NCBI GenBank assembly: GCA_903891085.1
Contig: CAITDJ010000124.1
Coordinates: 82,828 to 146,827 of the forward strand
DNA length: 64,000 nucleotides
Origin: an uncultured Bacteroidota bacterium
GTDB taxonomy: Bacteria > Bacteroidota > Bacteroidia > Bacteroidales > F082
Direction: 5' to 3'
Made by a program: the position numbers and the translations under genes. Shown piece after piece: positions 15,553 through 24,461 of this stretch. How positions within the stretch are numbered: position 1 is the stretch's first letter; each line of letters begins with the position of its first letter. The notes beneath the pieces were generated by a model, which was not told the origin of the DNA, ran no database searches, and was given only the letters and a program-made list of their open reading frames with translations.

Positions 15553-16866
15553 TTAGTGAACTTTGATAACTTTTAACACCTCGACAAAACCATTTTCATC
15601 GATAATTTTCAACAGATAAATTCCAGCGTTGAATTGGCTGAAATCCAGTGCCACCGTTTGATCGGATGTCATAGTTGTCAGCTGTTGTTTTTGATAACTT
15701 TTCCCTTGCATATCCATAAGTTCAATGGTCAACGAACCCAAATTCCTTCCCCGAAGCATAAGGTTGGCCTTTGCATTGGTTGCCGAAACCGGATTCGGTG
15801 AAAGATTTGCGAGAAATGGTTTATGGTAAATTTCATCCACATCAAGTGTTTTGTCAACCCGGAGCTTTACGACTACCGGCAGATGGTCAGACATATTGTA
15901 AAGGGCATCGGCCACTTGCTGCGAAACATTTGAATTTACCGGAGAACCATTGATATAACCATTGAAACGGTTTCCATCCTGACCAAAAGCATGATATGAA
16001 CCCGGAATGTATTTGATGTGGGCGGTGCCATCGCGTATTTCATCTGAAATCAGCACAAAATCAAAGCGATCGTCCATGCCACCGGACGAGGCACAACCAT
16101 CTGAACTTGTGTGAGTTGACTGTGTGTGAACATCACTGAAAGACGAAGAATTATTCCAACTTCCGATACGGTTAACTGGATCATAAAAACGCAAGGCTGG
16201 CAGGCTGTAATTGGTCATCGATTGAAACCCGGGCTCGAAGGCAGTATAATAATTAAAATCGCCCATAAACATCAGGTTTTCCGATTGATATCCGTTTTCG
16301 AGATACGCCATTGTATTATTCACCATGGTGTTGCGTGTGCCTTCATCTTCATCGGTGTCTCCTGCTTTCAGATGAGCAACAATACAAATCACAAAGGCAG
16401 TATCGCCCTGGGCCAGGTCATCGGAAATATAATATAGTTCATACATATTGATATCACGCACAACAGACTGGGTAACCGATTGCTTTTTTAACCTTAGCTT
16501 TAACGAATTATAAAACAACATACTGCAAATACTTGAATAGGCAACAGGTCGTTGAGCCGCTTTTTTATACTTTGTCGTGCCTTCAAAGTTCAAATCCGTG
16601 TCGAGTAGATGCTGGTGCACGGTGATGGTGGACGACAGTTCATTCACGGTGAAAATATCGGGTTTTACCTCATCAAGTATCAACCGAAGTGCCGCATCTT
16701 TTATTTGGAGATTGTTGTTTTCAGAAGTGCAAAAACTGGTATTAATGCCATAATACAATAGGTTGTATTGCATGACGGTAAGGGTATCCTGCGCCGGCAA
16801 GGTGATTGTAAAAGTCAACAACCCAACAAAAAGTATAAACCGCTTCATCCTGTTCATTTGTTTCAA
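15553..16866 (-). CDS. secreted endonuclease/exonuclease/phosphatase-fold protein with T9SS sorting domain
   Basis: A secreted protein of up to 437 residues. The signal peptide is best started from Met7 (MKRFILFVGLL, position 16848), because a -7-like TACTTTTG lies at 16871-16864 on the minus strand and would place transcription start downstream of 16866. Residues about 30-335 are an endonuclease/exonuclease/phosphatase fold: VMQYNLLYYG, a catalytic-type NELSS, FMGDFNYY, and MSDHLPVVVKL near the end. Substrates of this superfamily range from DNA to phospholipids and cannot be decided. Residues about 350-437 form a T9SS type A sorting domain (LSPNPVSATNAKANL to GIYLLKI and VLKVIKVH). An extracellular nuclease or phosphatase is the likely role. 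Confidence 0.85.
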   Translation of the reverse strand: MKQMNRMKRFILFVGLLTFTITLPAQDTLTVMQYNLLYYGINTSFCTSENNNLQIKDAALRLILDEVKPDIFTVNELSSTITVHQHLLDTDLNFEGTTKYKKAAQRPVAYSSICSMLFYNSLKLRLKKQSVTQSVVRDINMYELYYISDDLAQGDTAFVICIVAHLKAGDTDEDEGTRNTMVNNTMAYLENGYQSENLMFMGDFNYYTAFEPGFQSMTNYSLPALRFYDPVNRIGSWNNSSSFSDVHTQSTHTSSDGCASSGGMDDRFDFVLISDEIRDGTAHIKYIPGSYHAFGQDGNRFNGYINGSPVNSNVSQQVADALYNMSDHLPVVVKLRVDKTLDVDEIYHKPFLANLSPNPVSATNAKANLMLRGRNLGSLTIELMDMQGKSYQKQQLTTMTSDQTVALDFSQFNAGIYLLKIIDENGFVEVLKVIKVH

Positions 16867-16921
16867 AAGTACAATTTTATCGTGAATTGCGCTACCGGCC
16901 GCTAACTTCCGGCAGGTTTTC

Positions 16922-16929
16922 TATCTTTG
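16922..16929 (+). promoter_or_regulatory. -7 element upstream of pabB
   Basis: TATCTTTG is a perfect TAnnTTTG match. Its end is only 4 nt from the first ATG (16934) and 13 nt from the second (16943), so the transcript would have almost no 5' leader, or translation starts at 16943. Confidence 0.6.
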
Positions 16930-16933
16930 CCAA

Positions 16934-17911
16934 ATGACAAAAATGCAAGAAATATCGGAAAAGATGAACGCCCTGGGCGGACAAAAAATTCCGTTTTTGT
17001 TTGTTTTTGATTTCCTGATGCAACAAGCCTTTGTTATTCCGTTGAATGAACTTAATCCGGAGGAAATTCAGTACAACATTTTTGGAAATGGTAACCAATC
17101 CATCGTTGAAGTTGAAAGCCGGAATGAAATCGTTTTCAGTGTAAAATCACCTGATTTTAAACGTTATACAAAAGCGTTTGATAAAGTGATGTTTCATCTT
17201 AGGCATGGTGATTCATATTTATTGAATCTGACGATGCCCGTGAATATCAACACAAATCTTGGATTATTTGAGATATTTTATCGCAGTACCGCTCCGTATA
17301 AACTGTGGATAAAAGATAAAATTACTGTCTTTTCGCCCGAGCCTTTCGTGAAGATTTTGAATGGAAAAATTTTCTCATTCCCCATGAAAGGTACCATCGA
17401 TGCGGATTTAGACAATGCAGAACAAAAATTACTTGCTGATCCGAAAGAACTTGCCGAGCATTATACCATTGTCGATTTGATACGAAACGATTTAAATCGG
17501 GTATCGACAGGTGTTTGTGTTGAGAAGTTCAGGTACATCGAAAAAATACATACCCATCATAAAAATTTACTCCAAACCAGTTCAATGATATCCGGTGTAA
17601 TTCCCAATGATTATGCTGCCAATATTGGCTCAATCATTACTACATTATTGCCGGCAGGTTCCATCACCGGGGCACCGAAAAAGAAAACCATCGAAGTTAT
17701 TCTTGAGGCCGAACAATATGATCGGGCTTATTATACAGGTGTTTTTGGGGTTTTTGATGGTCAATGTCTCGATAGTGGAGTGATGATACGGTTTATCGAA
17801 CAAACGCCATCAGGCATGGTGTTCAAGGCCGGTGGCGGCATCACCGTGAACAGTAATGTACAGGATGAATACAATGAATTACTCAACAAAGTATATTTAC
17901 CTTTTGTGTGA
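16934..17911 (+). CDS. pabB: aminodeoxychorismate synthase component I
   Basis: A 325-residue chorismate-binding enzyme making 4-amino-4-deoxychorismate for folate synthesis. Motifs in order: FSFPMKGTID with the catalytic lysine of the PIKGT-type motif found in PabB, DLIRNDLNRV, LPAGSITGAPKKKT, YYTGVFG and FKAGGGITV. It is shorter than E. coli PabB (453 aa) because the N-terminal domain is reduced, as is common in this phylum. Starts at 16934 or 16943 are possible; the segment MNALGGQKIPFLFVFDF is expected a few residues inside, which argues against a later start. The stop overlaps the following aminotransferase-like gene by 4 nt (ATGA), making a pabB-pabC pair. Confidence 0.92.
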   Translation: MTKMQEISEKMNALGGQKIPFLFVFDFLMQQAFVIPLNELNPEEIQYNIFGNGNQSIVEVESRNEIVFSVKSPDFKRYTKAFDKVMFHLRHGDSYLLNLTMPVNINTNLGLFEIFYRSTAPYKLWIKDKITVFSPEPFVKILNGKIFSFPMKGTIDADLDNAEQKLLADPKELAEHYTIVDLIRNDLNRVSTGVCVEKFRYIEKIHTHHKNLLQTSSMISGVIPNDYAANIGSIITTLLPAGSITGAPKKKTIEVILEAEQYDRAYYTGVFGVFDGQCLDSGVMIRFIEQTPSGMVFKAGGGITVNSNVQDEYNELLNKVYLPFV

Positions 17912-18534
17912 TGAATAACTATCCACTTTTCGAAAGTATTCGCTTATCCAACGGGCTTTTCGACCTCATCGAACATCACGAAAGACGAATGAAACATGCA
18001 CAAACAACACTTTTTGGTTATGCCAGCGAGTCATTTTCACTTGCAGGATATTTGAACAGTTTCAGTTTTCCAACATCAGGTCTTTATAAATGTCGGTTGC
18101 TTTATGGTATTACACCAGCAAATCCGGAGTTTATTTCCTATCAAAAGCGACGCATCGAAACACTGAAAGTGGTGCATTGTGATACGATTGATTATCACTT
18201 AAAATTTACTAACCGTTCGTTTATCAATAATTTATATGATGGTAGAAATGATTTCGATGATGTGTTGATCGTCCGGAATGGCATGATCACCGACACTTCG
18301 TTTTGCAATATTGTATTCAGCAATGGAAAAGACTGGTACACACCCGAAAACCCCTTGTTGGAAGGTGTCAGGCGCGAGTCACTCATCAACAATAGTATTA
18401 TCCGAAGAAAAAAAATAGATTTGGGAATGCTTGATAAATTTGAAACGTTTAAATTGGTCAATGCCATGATACCATGGCAAGAAGCTGAAGAAATATCTGT
18501 GAGGAACATTTTTACAGACACAAATCCATCATAA
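17908..18534 (+). CDS. pabC: aminotransferase class IV, probable aminodeoxychorismate lyase
   Basis: A 208-residue PLP enzyme of fold type IV, probably releasing pyruvate from aminodeoxychorismate to give p-aminobenzoate. The PLP lysine is most likely Lys99 in YHLKFTNRSF, and the following DDVLIVRNGMITDTSFCNIVF and TPENPLLEGVRRESLI are family motifs binding the cofactor phosphate. It is shorter than E. coli PabC (269 aa). It overlaps pabB by 4 nt, which supports this assignment over a branched-chain aminotransferase. The substrate is inferred from context. Confidence 0.85.
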   Translation: MMNNYPLFESIRLSNGLFDLIEHHERRMKHAQTTLFGYASESFSLAGYLNSFSFPTSGLYKCRLLYGITPANPEFISYQKRRIETLKVVHCDTIDYHLKFTNRSFINNLYDGRNDFDDVLIVRNGMITDTSFCNIVFSNGKDWYTPENPLLEGVRRESLINNSIIRRKKIDLGMLDKFETFKLVNAMIPWQEAEEISVRNIFTDTNPS

Positions 18535-18564
18535 ATTAGGTATTTTTACAAAAAAATCTCTCAG

Positions 18565-20727
18565 ATGAAGAAATTGGTTATAGTGCTGTTCCTTTTCGGT
18601 TATTTAATCAAAGGATTATACGCCGGCGAAGGCATGTGGATTCCGATGTTGCTCAACAGTTTGAACGAGAAGGAAATGCAGTCCATGGGCATGCGCATTT
18701 CGGCAGATGACATTTATTCGGTGAACCATTCAAGTTTGAAAGATGCTATCGTTTTGTTCGGCAGGGTATGCACTGCCGAAATTGTTTCGGATAAGGGATT
18801 GCTGTTTACCAACCACCACTGCGGTTACGGCGAAATACAGAAACACAGCAGCCTCGAACATGATTATCTCACCAATGGATTCTGGGCCATGAATAAAAGC
18901 GAGGAACTACCTAATCCGGGTTTAACAGTTACCATGCTTATGCAGATGGAAGATGTAACCGACATTGCGTTGTTTGGCGTTACAATTGACATGACTGAAG
19001 CGCAACGCAAAGAAAAAATTGCTTCCAACATAAAAGCCATCACCGGTAAAGCCAAAGAAAAAACGGGGTTTGACGCCGAAGTGCGCTCGTTTTTTCAGGA
19101 CAATCAGTATTTTCTTCTGTATACTCAGGTGTTTAAAGATGTTCGTCTTGTTGGTACCCCGCCCTCAGTGATTGGAAAATTCGGTGGCGACACCGATAAC
19201 TGGATGTGGCCCCGTCACACGGGCGACTTTTCAATGTTCAGGATTTATGTTGGAAAAGACAACAAACCAGCAGAATATAACATCGAAAACATTCCCTATC
19301 AACCAGCAAACCACCTGCCCATTTCATTGAAAGGGGTTGAGGAGGGCGATTTTACTTTTGTACTGGGCTACCCGGCGCGAACCAGCGAATACCTTCCCTC
19401 CTATGCTGTCGATCTGATTACCGAAAAAAGCAACCCACACCGGATTAATCTACGCCAGATACGGCTCGATATTTTTGGCAAATACACTGCGACTGATCCT
19501 AAAGTGCGGATTCAATATGCCTCTAAAGATGCGGGCGTGGCAAACGGATGGAAGAAAATGATTGGCGAAAGCAATGGTATTGACCGAATGAAAGGCATCG
19601 AAATAAAACAGGCCGGAGAAATAGAATTTACACAATGGGCCGACGTTAACAAAACTGAGACAACAAATTATACAGGATTGATTCCCTCATTTGAGAAAGC
19701 ATATTTGGGCCTCGAACCATTGAAAATTGCAGTTGATTTTCAAACCGAAGCGGGAATGGGAATCGAACTGATTAATTTCGTGTCTAAATTCAGTGTCCTG
19801 GTTGATGAGAGTAAAAAAGCGAGTGCTGATGGAAAAAAAATGGAGGAGTTAATCAAAAGCCTGAAAAGCCAAACAACTACTTTTTTTAAAGATTATTACC
19901 AACCCATCGATCGTGAAGTGGCAACAGAACTTATTTCGTATTATATTCATAATCAACCTGTCGATTTCAGACCAACATTTCTGAACACCATCAACACCCA
20001 ATCAAAAAATACGATCAACGACTATGTGAACCGTCTTTTCGACAAAACAATGTTTGTGAGTGAAGAAGCGGTGAATGACTTGTTAACCGGATTCACACTG
20101 AAAAAAGTAAAAAAAATTACACAGGATCCCGCTTATCAGATTGTTGTTAATATGAAAGAGTTTTCTGATAAACAGCTGCAAAAACCCGTGAAGGCACTGA
20201 ATGCCACACTCGACAGCCTGCAGCGTGTATATATGAAAGCCCAGATGGAGATGCGACAGGATGAGCGTTTCTATCCGGATGCTAATTTCAGTTTGCGGGT
20301 TGCCTATGGAAAAGTAGCAGGTTTTTATCCGGCCGATGGTGTTTATTATGACTATTATACTACCCTCGATGGAATCATAGAAAAGGATAATCCGGAAATA
20401 TACGATTACAGGGTAGATGAAAAACTGAAACGACTTTATACGACCCGGAATTATGGTCGATTTGCTGATAAAACTGGTAAAATGCGGGTTGCATTCGCTG
20501 CTACAAACCATACGACCGGCGGAAATTCGGGCAGTCCGGTGCTGAATGCCGACGGACAAATGATAGGAATCAATTTCGACCGATGCTGGGAAGGCACCAT
20601 GAGCGACCTGATGTATGATCCCAAAATGTGTCGCAATATATCGGTAGACGTACGTTATATGCTTTTTATTATCGATAAATATGCGGGTGCCGGTCATCTC
20701 ATCGACGAAATGACCCTTATTCAATAA
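18565..20727 (+). CDS. S46 family dipeptidyl-peptidase, DPP11-like (acidic specificity)
   Basis: A 720-residue exported serine exopeptidase that removes N-terminal dipeptides from peptides in the periplasm. The signal peptide ends near YAGEG. The catalytic triad is His85 (TNHHCGYG), Asp221 (WPRHTGDFSMF) and Ser655 (GGNSGSP). The residue 18 positions after the serine is Arg673 (NFDRCWEG), equal to the arginine that gives Porphyromonas DPP11 its Asp/Glu preference. The numbering of Ser655 and Arg673 matches the P. gingivalis enzyme. It lies just downstream of pabBC, and a second S46 gene at 22171 has Gly instead. Essential for peptide use in asaccharolytic relatives; for this organism that is inference. 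Confidence 0.92.
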   Translation: MKKLVIVLFLFGYLIKGLYAGEGMWIPMLLNSLNEKEMQSMGMRISADDIYSVNHSSLKDAIVLFGRVCTAEIVSDKGLLFTNHHCGYGEIQKHSSLEHDYLTNGFWAMNKSEELPNPGLTVTMLMQMEDVTDIALFGVTIDMTEAQRKEKIASNIKAITGKAKEKTGFDAEVRSFFQDNQYFLLYTQVFKDVRLVGTPPSVIGKFGGDTDNWMWPRHTGDFSMFRIYVGKDNKPAEYNIENIPYQPANHLPISLKGVEEGDFTFVLGYPARTSEYLPSYAVDLITEKSNPHRINLRQIRLDIFGKYTATDPKVRIQYASKDAGVANGWKKMIGESNGIDRMKGIEIKQAGEIEFTQWADVNKTETTNYTGLIPSFEKAYLGLEPLKIAVDFQTEAGMGIELINFVSKFSVLVDESKKASADGKKMEELIKSLKSQTTTFFKDYYQPIDREVATELISYYIHNQPVDFRPTFLNTINTQSKNTINDYVNRLFDKTMFVSEEAVNDLLTGFTLKKVKKITQDPAYQIVVNMKEFSDKQLQKPVKALNATLDSLQRVYMKAQMEMRQDERFYPDANFSLRVAYGKVAGFYPADGVYYDYYTTLDGIIEKDNPEIYDYRVDEKLKRLYTTRNYGRFADKTGKMRVAFAATNHTTGGNSGSPVLNADGQMIGINFDRCWEGTMSDLMYDPKMCRNISVDVRYMLFIIDKYAGAGHLIDEMTLIQ

Positions 20728-20743
20728 TGCAAGGAAATTAATA

Positions 20744-22111
20744 ATGGCAAAAACAAAAACAGTTTTTTTCTGTCGTAACTGCGGCAATGAGTCACCGAAA
20801 TGGATAGGAAAGTGCAATGCCTGTGGCGAATGGAACACCTATACCGAAGAAACTGTTGTCACCGGAAAAATAAACAAGACTGTCAGCTTTAACAAACTGG
20901 GCACAAAATCGAAACCCATTGCCATCAACGATATTGTTGCAGGAAAAGAGCAGCGTATTGATATGCAGAATGCCGAGCTCAACCGTGTGCTGGGTGGTGG
21001 TCTGGTAGCCGGATCGCTTGTTTTAATCGGTGGCGAGCCGGGCATAGGTAAATCAACCCTGATGCTTCAGGTGGCGTTGGCATTGAAAAACCTGAAAGTC
21101 CTTTATATTTCAGGTGAAGAAAGCCAGCAACAGATTAAGATGCGTGCCGATCGCATCGGGATACACAACGAAAACTGTTTTATTCTTTCTGAAACATCGA
21201 CCACAGAGATTTTTACCCATTTCGAAGCACTTCAACCCGAAATCATTATCGTCGATTCTATTCAAACCCTGCAATCTGATCAGATTGAGGCTTCTGCCGG
21301 AAGCATTTCACAAATCAGGGAGACGGCTGCTGAGATGATGAAAATGGCAAAAATGACCAATGTGCCGGTTTTTCTGATTGGCCATATCACCAAAGATGGC
21401 AGCATTGCAGGTCCAAAGGTGCTCGAGCATATTGTTGATACAGTAATTCAGTTTGAAGGCGACCGTCATTATGGTTTTCGAATCCTTCGAGCCGTGAAAA
21501 ACCGATTTGGTTCTGCTTCCGAGCTTGGTATTTTTGAGATGAATGCCAGCGGATTGCGCGAAGTGAATAACCCAAGTGAGATATTGTTGTCGCAACGCGA
21601 GGAAAACGTGAGCGGTGTTGCTATTTCGGCCATGGTTGAAGGCTTACGTCCAATGCTGATCGAAACACAGGCGCTGGTGAGTACGGCCGCTTATGGAACA
21701 CCGCAACGTTCAGTTACCGGATTCGATTTGCGTCGTTTGAATATGCTGCTGGCAGTATTGGAGAAACGATCCGGTTTCAGATTGAGTTCGAAAGATGTGT
21801 TTCTGAACATAGCAGGTGGTATCCGGGTAGATGATCCGGCCATTGATTTGTCGGTTATTGCAGCGGTATTGTCGTCAAGCGAAGATACTCCGCTTGATTC
21901 AAAGATCGCTTTTGCCGCTGAGGTGGGTCTTTCGGGCGAGATACGGGCTGTAAACCGTATTGAAGCACGTATCTCGGAGGCGGACAAACTAGGGTTTGAT
22001 AAGATTTACATTTCAAAATACAATTTCAGAGGAATCGATCCATCAAAATATCATATCGAAATTATTCCGGTTGCCTCGGTGAATGAGGTTTTTGCATTGT
22101 TGTTCGGATAA
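20744..22111 (+). CDS. radA: DNA repair protein RadA
   Basis: A 455-residue RecA-like ATPase promoting branch migration in recombinational repair. The N-terminal C4 zinc finger is Cys10, Cys13, Cys24 and Cys27 (CRNCG ... CNACG). The Walker A motif is GEPGIGKST (97-105), and the RadA signature KNRFG is at 252-256. The C-terminal Lon-protease-like domain follows (about 290-455; GGIRVDDPAIDL, GLSGEIRAV). A purine-rich AAGGA precedes the ATG. It follows the DPP11-like gene by 16 nt and could be read from the same transcript. It is followed by a strong bidirectional terminator. Confidence 0.96.
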   Translation: MAKTKTVFFCRNCGNESPKWIGKCNACGEWNTYTEETVVTGKINKTVSFNKLGTKSKPIAINDIVAGKEQRIDMQNAELNRVLGGGLVAGSLVLIGGEPGIGKSTLMLQVALALKNLKVLYISGEESQQQIKMRADRIGIHNENCFILSETSTTEIFTHFEALQPEIIIVDSIQTLQSDQIEASAGSISQIRETAAEMMKMAKMTNVPVFLIGHITKDGSIAGPKVLEHIVDTVIQFEGDRHYGFRILRAVKNRFGSASELGIFEMNASGLREVNNPSEILLSQREENVSGVAISAMVEGLRPMLIETQALVSTAAYGTPQRSVTGFDLRRLNMLLAVLEKRSGFRLSSKDVFLNIAGGIRVDDPAIDLSVIAAVLSSSEDTPLDSKIAFAAEVGLSGEIRAVNRIEARISEADKLGFDKIYISKYNFRGIDPSKYHIEIIPVASVNEVFALLFG

Positions 22112-22115
22112 GTTC

Positions 22116-22164
22116 CGGCTTTTGGTCAAGGCTTCACTTGTTGAGAAGCCTTGACCAAAAGCCG
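22116..22164. terminator. bidirectional hairpin terminator between radA and the DPP7-like gene
   Basis: A perfect 20-bp stem (arms 22116-22135 and 22145-22164, 9-nt loop) sits between two convergent genes. The arms begin CGGCTTTTGG and end AAAAGCCG, and the internal A/T tracts serve both strands. It is one of the longest perfect stems in the window. Confidence 0.85.
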
Positions 22165-22170
22165 AAACAG

Positions 22171-24342
22171 CTATTTCAAAGGTCTATCGTTCACAATCAC
22201 CATTTCATCAATCAGGTTTTGTGCCCCGGCAAATTTATCGATGATGAGCATCACGTAACGTATATCCACATTGATGGTGCGTTGTAATTCGGGTTCAAAG
22301 GCAATGTTTCCGCTCATGGCTTCCCAGTTTCCATCGAATGCCAGTCCGATCAGGCGACCCTGCCCGTCGATCACCGGACTACCAGAGTTACCGCCAGTAA
22401 TATCGTGGGTGGTCAGAAAATTCACTGTCATGGTGCCATCGGGATTTCCATAAGGGCCAAAATCATTGTTTTTATAAATTTCTCTCATCTTTTCCGGAAC
22501 AATAAACTCCCTTACTGAAGGATCTTCCTTTTCCATTATGCCATCGAGGGTGGTGGTAAAGTCGTAATGAACGGCATCGGCAGGATAATAATCGAGCACA
22601 GTTCCGTAAGTGAGACGCATGGTAGAGTTGGCGTTTGGATAGAATTTGCGGCGGGGCTGCATTTCGCGTAAACCGGCCAAAAACAGACGATTGCCTTTTT
22701 GCAGATTCTGATTAGCCGTTTCTGTCATTTTGTTCAGATCATTCGACTTATCGGTGAAAGCCCTGATCAGTTGGAAAGCTGGATCTTTTGCAATGCTTTT
22801 GGCACTAGGTTTTGCCAGAAGTTTGTTCACCTTATCCGGACAATCAAAGTAAGACTTTTTGAAAATGTCTGCTGCCATTGCCTGGTAATCGCCTTTATAT
22901 TTGGCAACCATATTCTTCAGAAGTTCAGGCTGATGCTCAGGTTTCACACCAACGACAAACATTTCGAGCATACGGGCCAGCAGATGCTGATCTACCGTTT
23001 CATTGTAATCTTTAAACTGCCCTTTAATACCATTTTGCAACTGCTTTACTTCTTCGGCAATCGCTTCTTTTGTTGATTTCTTATCTGCCAGTAACTGCCT
23101 CAGTTTTTCGAAACGGTTGGCATATCCCAAAATCTCACTTCCGCGATTAACCCCTTCAGAATAGTACAGACGGGTTACAGTGTATTGTCTGATTGTGTTG
23201 TATGACTCTGAAATCAAAGGCAATGCGTTTCCATATTTTTTTACAAGCATCGGATCAGGATCCATCCATGCGTTAAAATCACTCTCAATACGTTTCTTCT
23301 GATCAGCAACTTTTAATCGTTTCAAACCTTTTGTCTGGCCAATGAAGAACTTCCAGTAGTTTGCCGTTCCGGCATATTTTGATGCATATTGAAGGCGAAC
23401 TTTCTCATCGGTATCCATGCCTTCTTTCATGATTCTAAGCTTTTCTTCACGGATTTTCACAATGGTCGGGCCGGTTTCTTCAACGGCCATATCAACACCC
23501 CATGAAGTAAGGTAACGGTCAGTTGACCCAGGATATCCCATGATCATCGAGAAGTCGTCTTTCTGGATTCCGGCAATCGAAACAGGTAAAAAATGACGTG
23601 GTTTGAAAGGTTTATTGTCAGCACTATATTCCGCAGGCTTACTATCTGCTCCGGCATACACACGAAACATCGAGAAATCGCCTGTGTGGCGCGGCCACAT
23701 CCAGTTATCGGTATCAGCACCAAACTTTCCAATCACTTCAGGTGGTGCTCCTACCAAACGAATATCTTTGAAAGTTTCATAAACAAGCAGGTAGAACTCA
23801 TTTCCCTCGAAATAATCCTTCACAGTGGCATTGTAATGATTGCCGGTTGTGGCCTTGGTTTCGATGGCTTTGCGGTTCTTTTTCAGAATTTCGGCACGAT
23901 CAGTTTCTGATGTTTCGTTGGTGATTCCTGCCAGCATTTCGCCGGTAACATCGGCCATGGTGATCAGGAACTGAACGGTAAGCCCCGGGACGGGGATTTC
24001 CTCGTTTTGCGATTTTGCCCAGAATCCATTGGTAAGGAAGTCGTTTTCAACCGAACTTACCGATTGGATAGATCCATAACCACAATGGTGGTTTGTAAGG
24101 ATCAAACTCTGATCGGAGATGATTTCACCGGTGCAGCCCCGGCCAAATATAATAATGGCATCTTTTAAACTACCGTTGTTCACACTATAAATTTCTTCGG
24201 CTGTGAGCTTCAGTCCCATTTTTTGCATATCGGTATAGTTGAGCCGGTCGATAAACATCGGGATCCACATACCCTCATCCGCTATGACAGGGAACCGGCA
24301 CAGACTAATCAGTATAATTAACAACAAAAGTGATTTTTTCAT
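22171..24342 (-). CDS. S46 family dipeptidyl-peptidase, DPP7-like (hydrophobic specificity)
   Basis: A 723-residue periplasmic serine peptidase, started from Met at 24342 (MKKSLLLLIILISLCRF) because it gives a proper signal peptide; the upstream in-frame Met at 24408 does not. Catalytic motifs: TNHHCGYG, WPRHTGDFSMF and GGNSGSP with Ser653. The residue 18 positions later is Gly671 (AFDGNWEAMSG), as in DPP7, which prefers hydrophobic residues at the second position. It is therefore a functional complement to the DPP11-like enzyme at 18565. Specificity follows from published residue roles in P. gingivalis; it has not been tested for this protein. A TAGCTTTG -7 element precedes it. Confidence 0.92.
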   Translation of the reverse strand: MKKSLLLLIILISLCRFPVIADEGMWIPMFIDRLNYTDMQKMGLKLTAEEIYSVNNGSLKDAIIIFGRGCTGEIISDQSLILTNHHCGYGSIQSVSSVENDFLTNGFWAKSQNEEIPVPGLTVQFLITMADVTGEMLAGITNETSETDRAEILKKNRKAIETKATTGNHYNATVKDYFEGNEFYLLVYETFKDIRLVGAPPEVIGKFGADTDNWMWPRHTGDFSMFRVYAGADSKPAEYSADNKPFKPRHFLPVSIAGIQKDDFSMIMGYPGSTDRYLTSWGVDMAVEETGPTIVKIREEKLRIMKEGMDTDEKVRLQYASKYAGTANYWKFFIGQTKGLKRLKVADQKKRIESDFNAWMDPDPMLVKKYGNALPLISESYNTIRQYTVTRLYYSEGVNRGSEILGYANRFEKLRQLLADKKSTKEAIAEEVKQLQNGIKGQFKDYNETVDQHLLARMLEMFVVGVKPEHQPELLKNMVAKYKGDYQAMAADIFKKSYFDCPDKVNKLLAKPSAKSIAKDPAFQLIRAFTDKSNDLNKMTETANQNLQKGNRLFLAGLREMQPRRKFYPNANSTMRLTYGTVLDYYPADAVHYDFTTTLDGIMEKEDPSVREFIVPEKMREIYKNNDFGPYGNPDGTMTVNFLTTHDITGGNSGSPVIDGQGRLIGLAFDGNWEAMSGNIAFEPELQRTINVDIRYVMLIIDKFAGAQNLIDEMVIVNDRPLK

Positions 24343-24387
24343 TTTTCTCGAATTAGGTGAACGTATAAGAATTTTATGATTTTGCGG

Positions 24388-24395
24388 CAAAGCTA
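24388..24395 (-). promoter_or_regulatory. -7 element of the DPP7-like gene
   Basis: The minus-strand TAGCTTTG matches TAnnTTTG and lies 45 nt upstream of the chosen ATG. It directly follows the terminator at 24409-24441, so the gene has its own promoter. No convincing -33 box. Confidence 0.5.
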
Positions 24396-24408
24396 AGAAA
24401 ATATGCAT

Positions 24409-24441
24409 AAAAAAAGCCTGCCGGATGAATGTTGGCAGGCT
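24409..24441 (-). terminator. rho-independent terminator of the PKD-repeat gene
   Basis: On the minus strand the arms AGCCTGCC and GGCAGGCT (24441-24434 and 24422-24415) form an 8-bp GC-rich stem with an 11-nt loop, followed by a run of T (24414-24409). It lies 20 nt beyond the stop of the gene at 24462. Confidence 0.85.
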
Positions 24442-24461
24442 CTTCAGTTTGTAAATAATAT

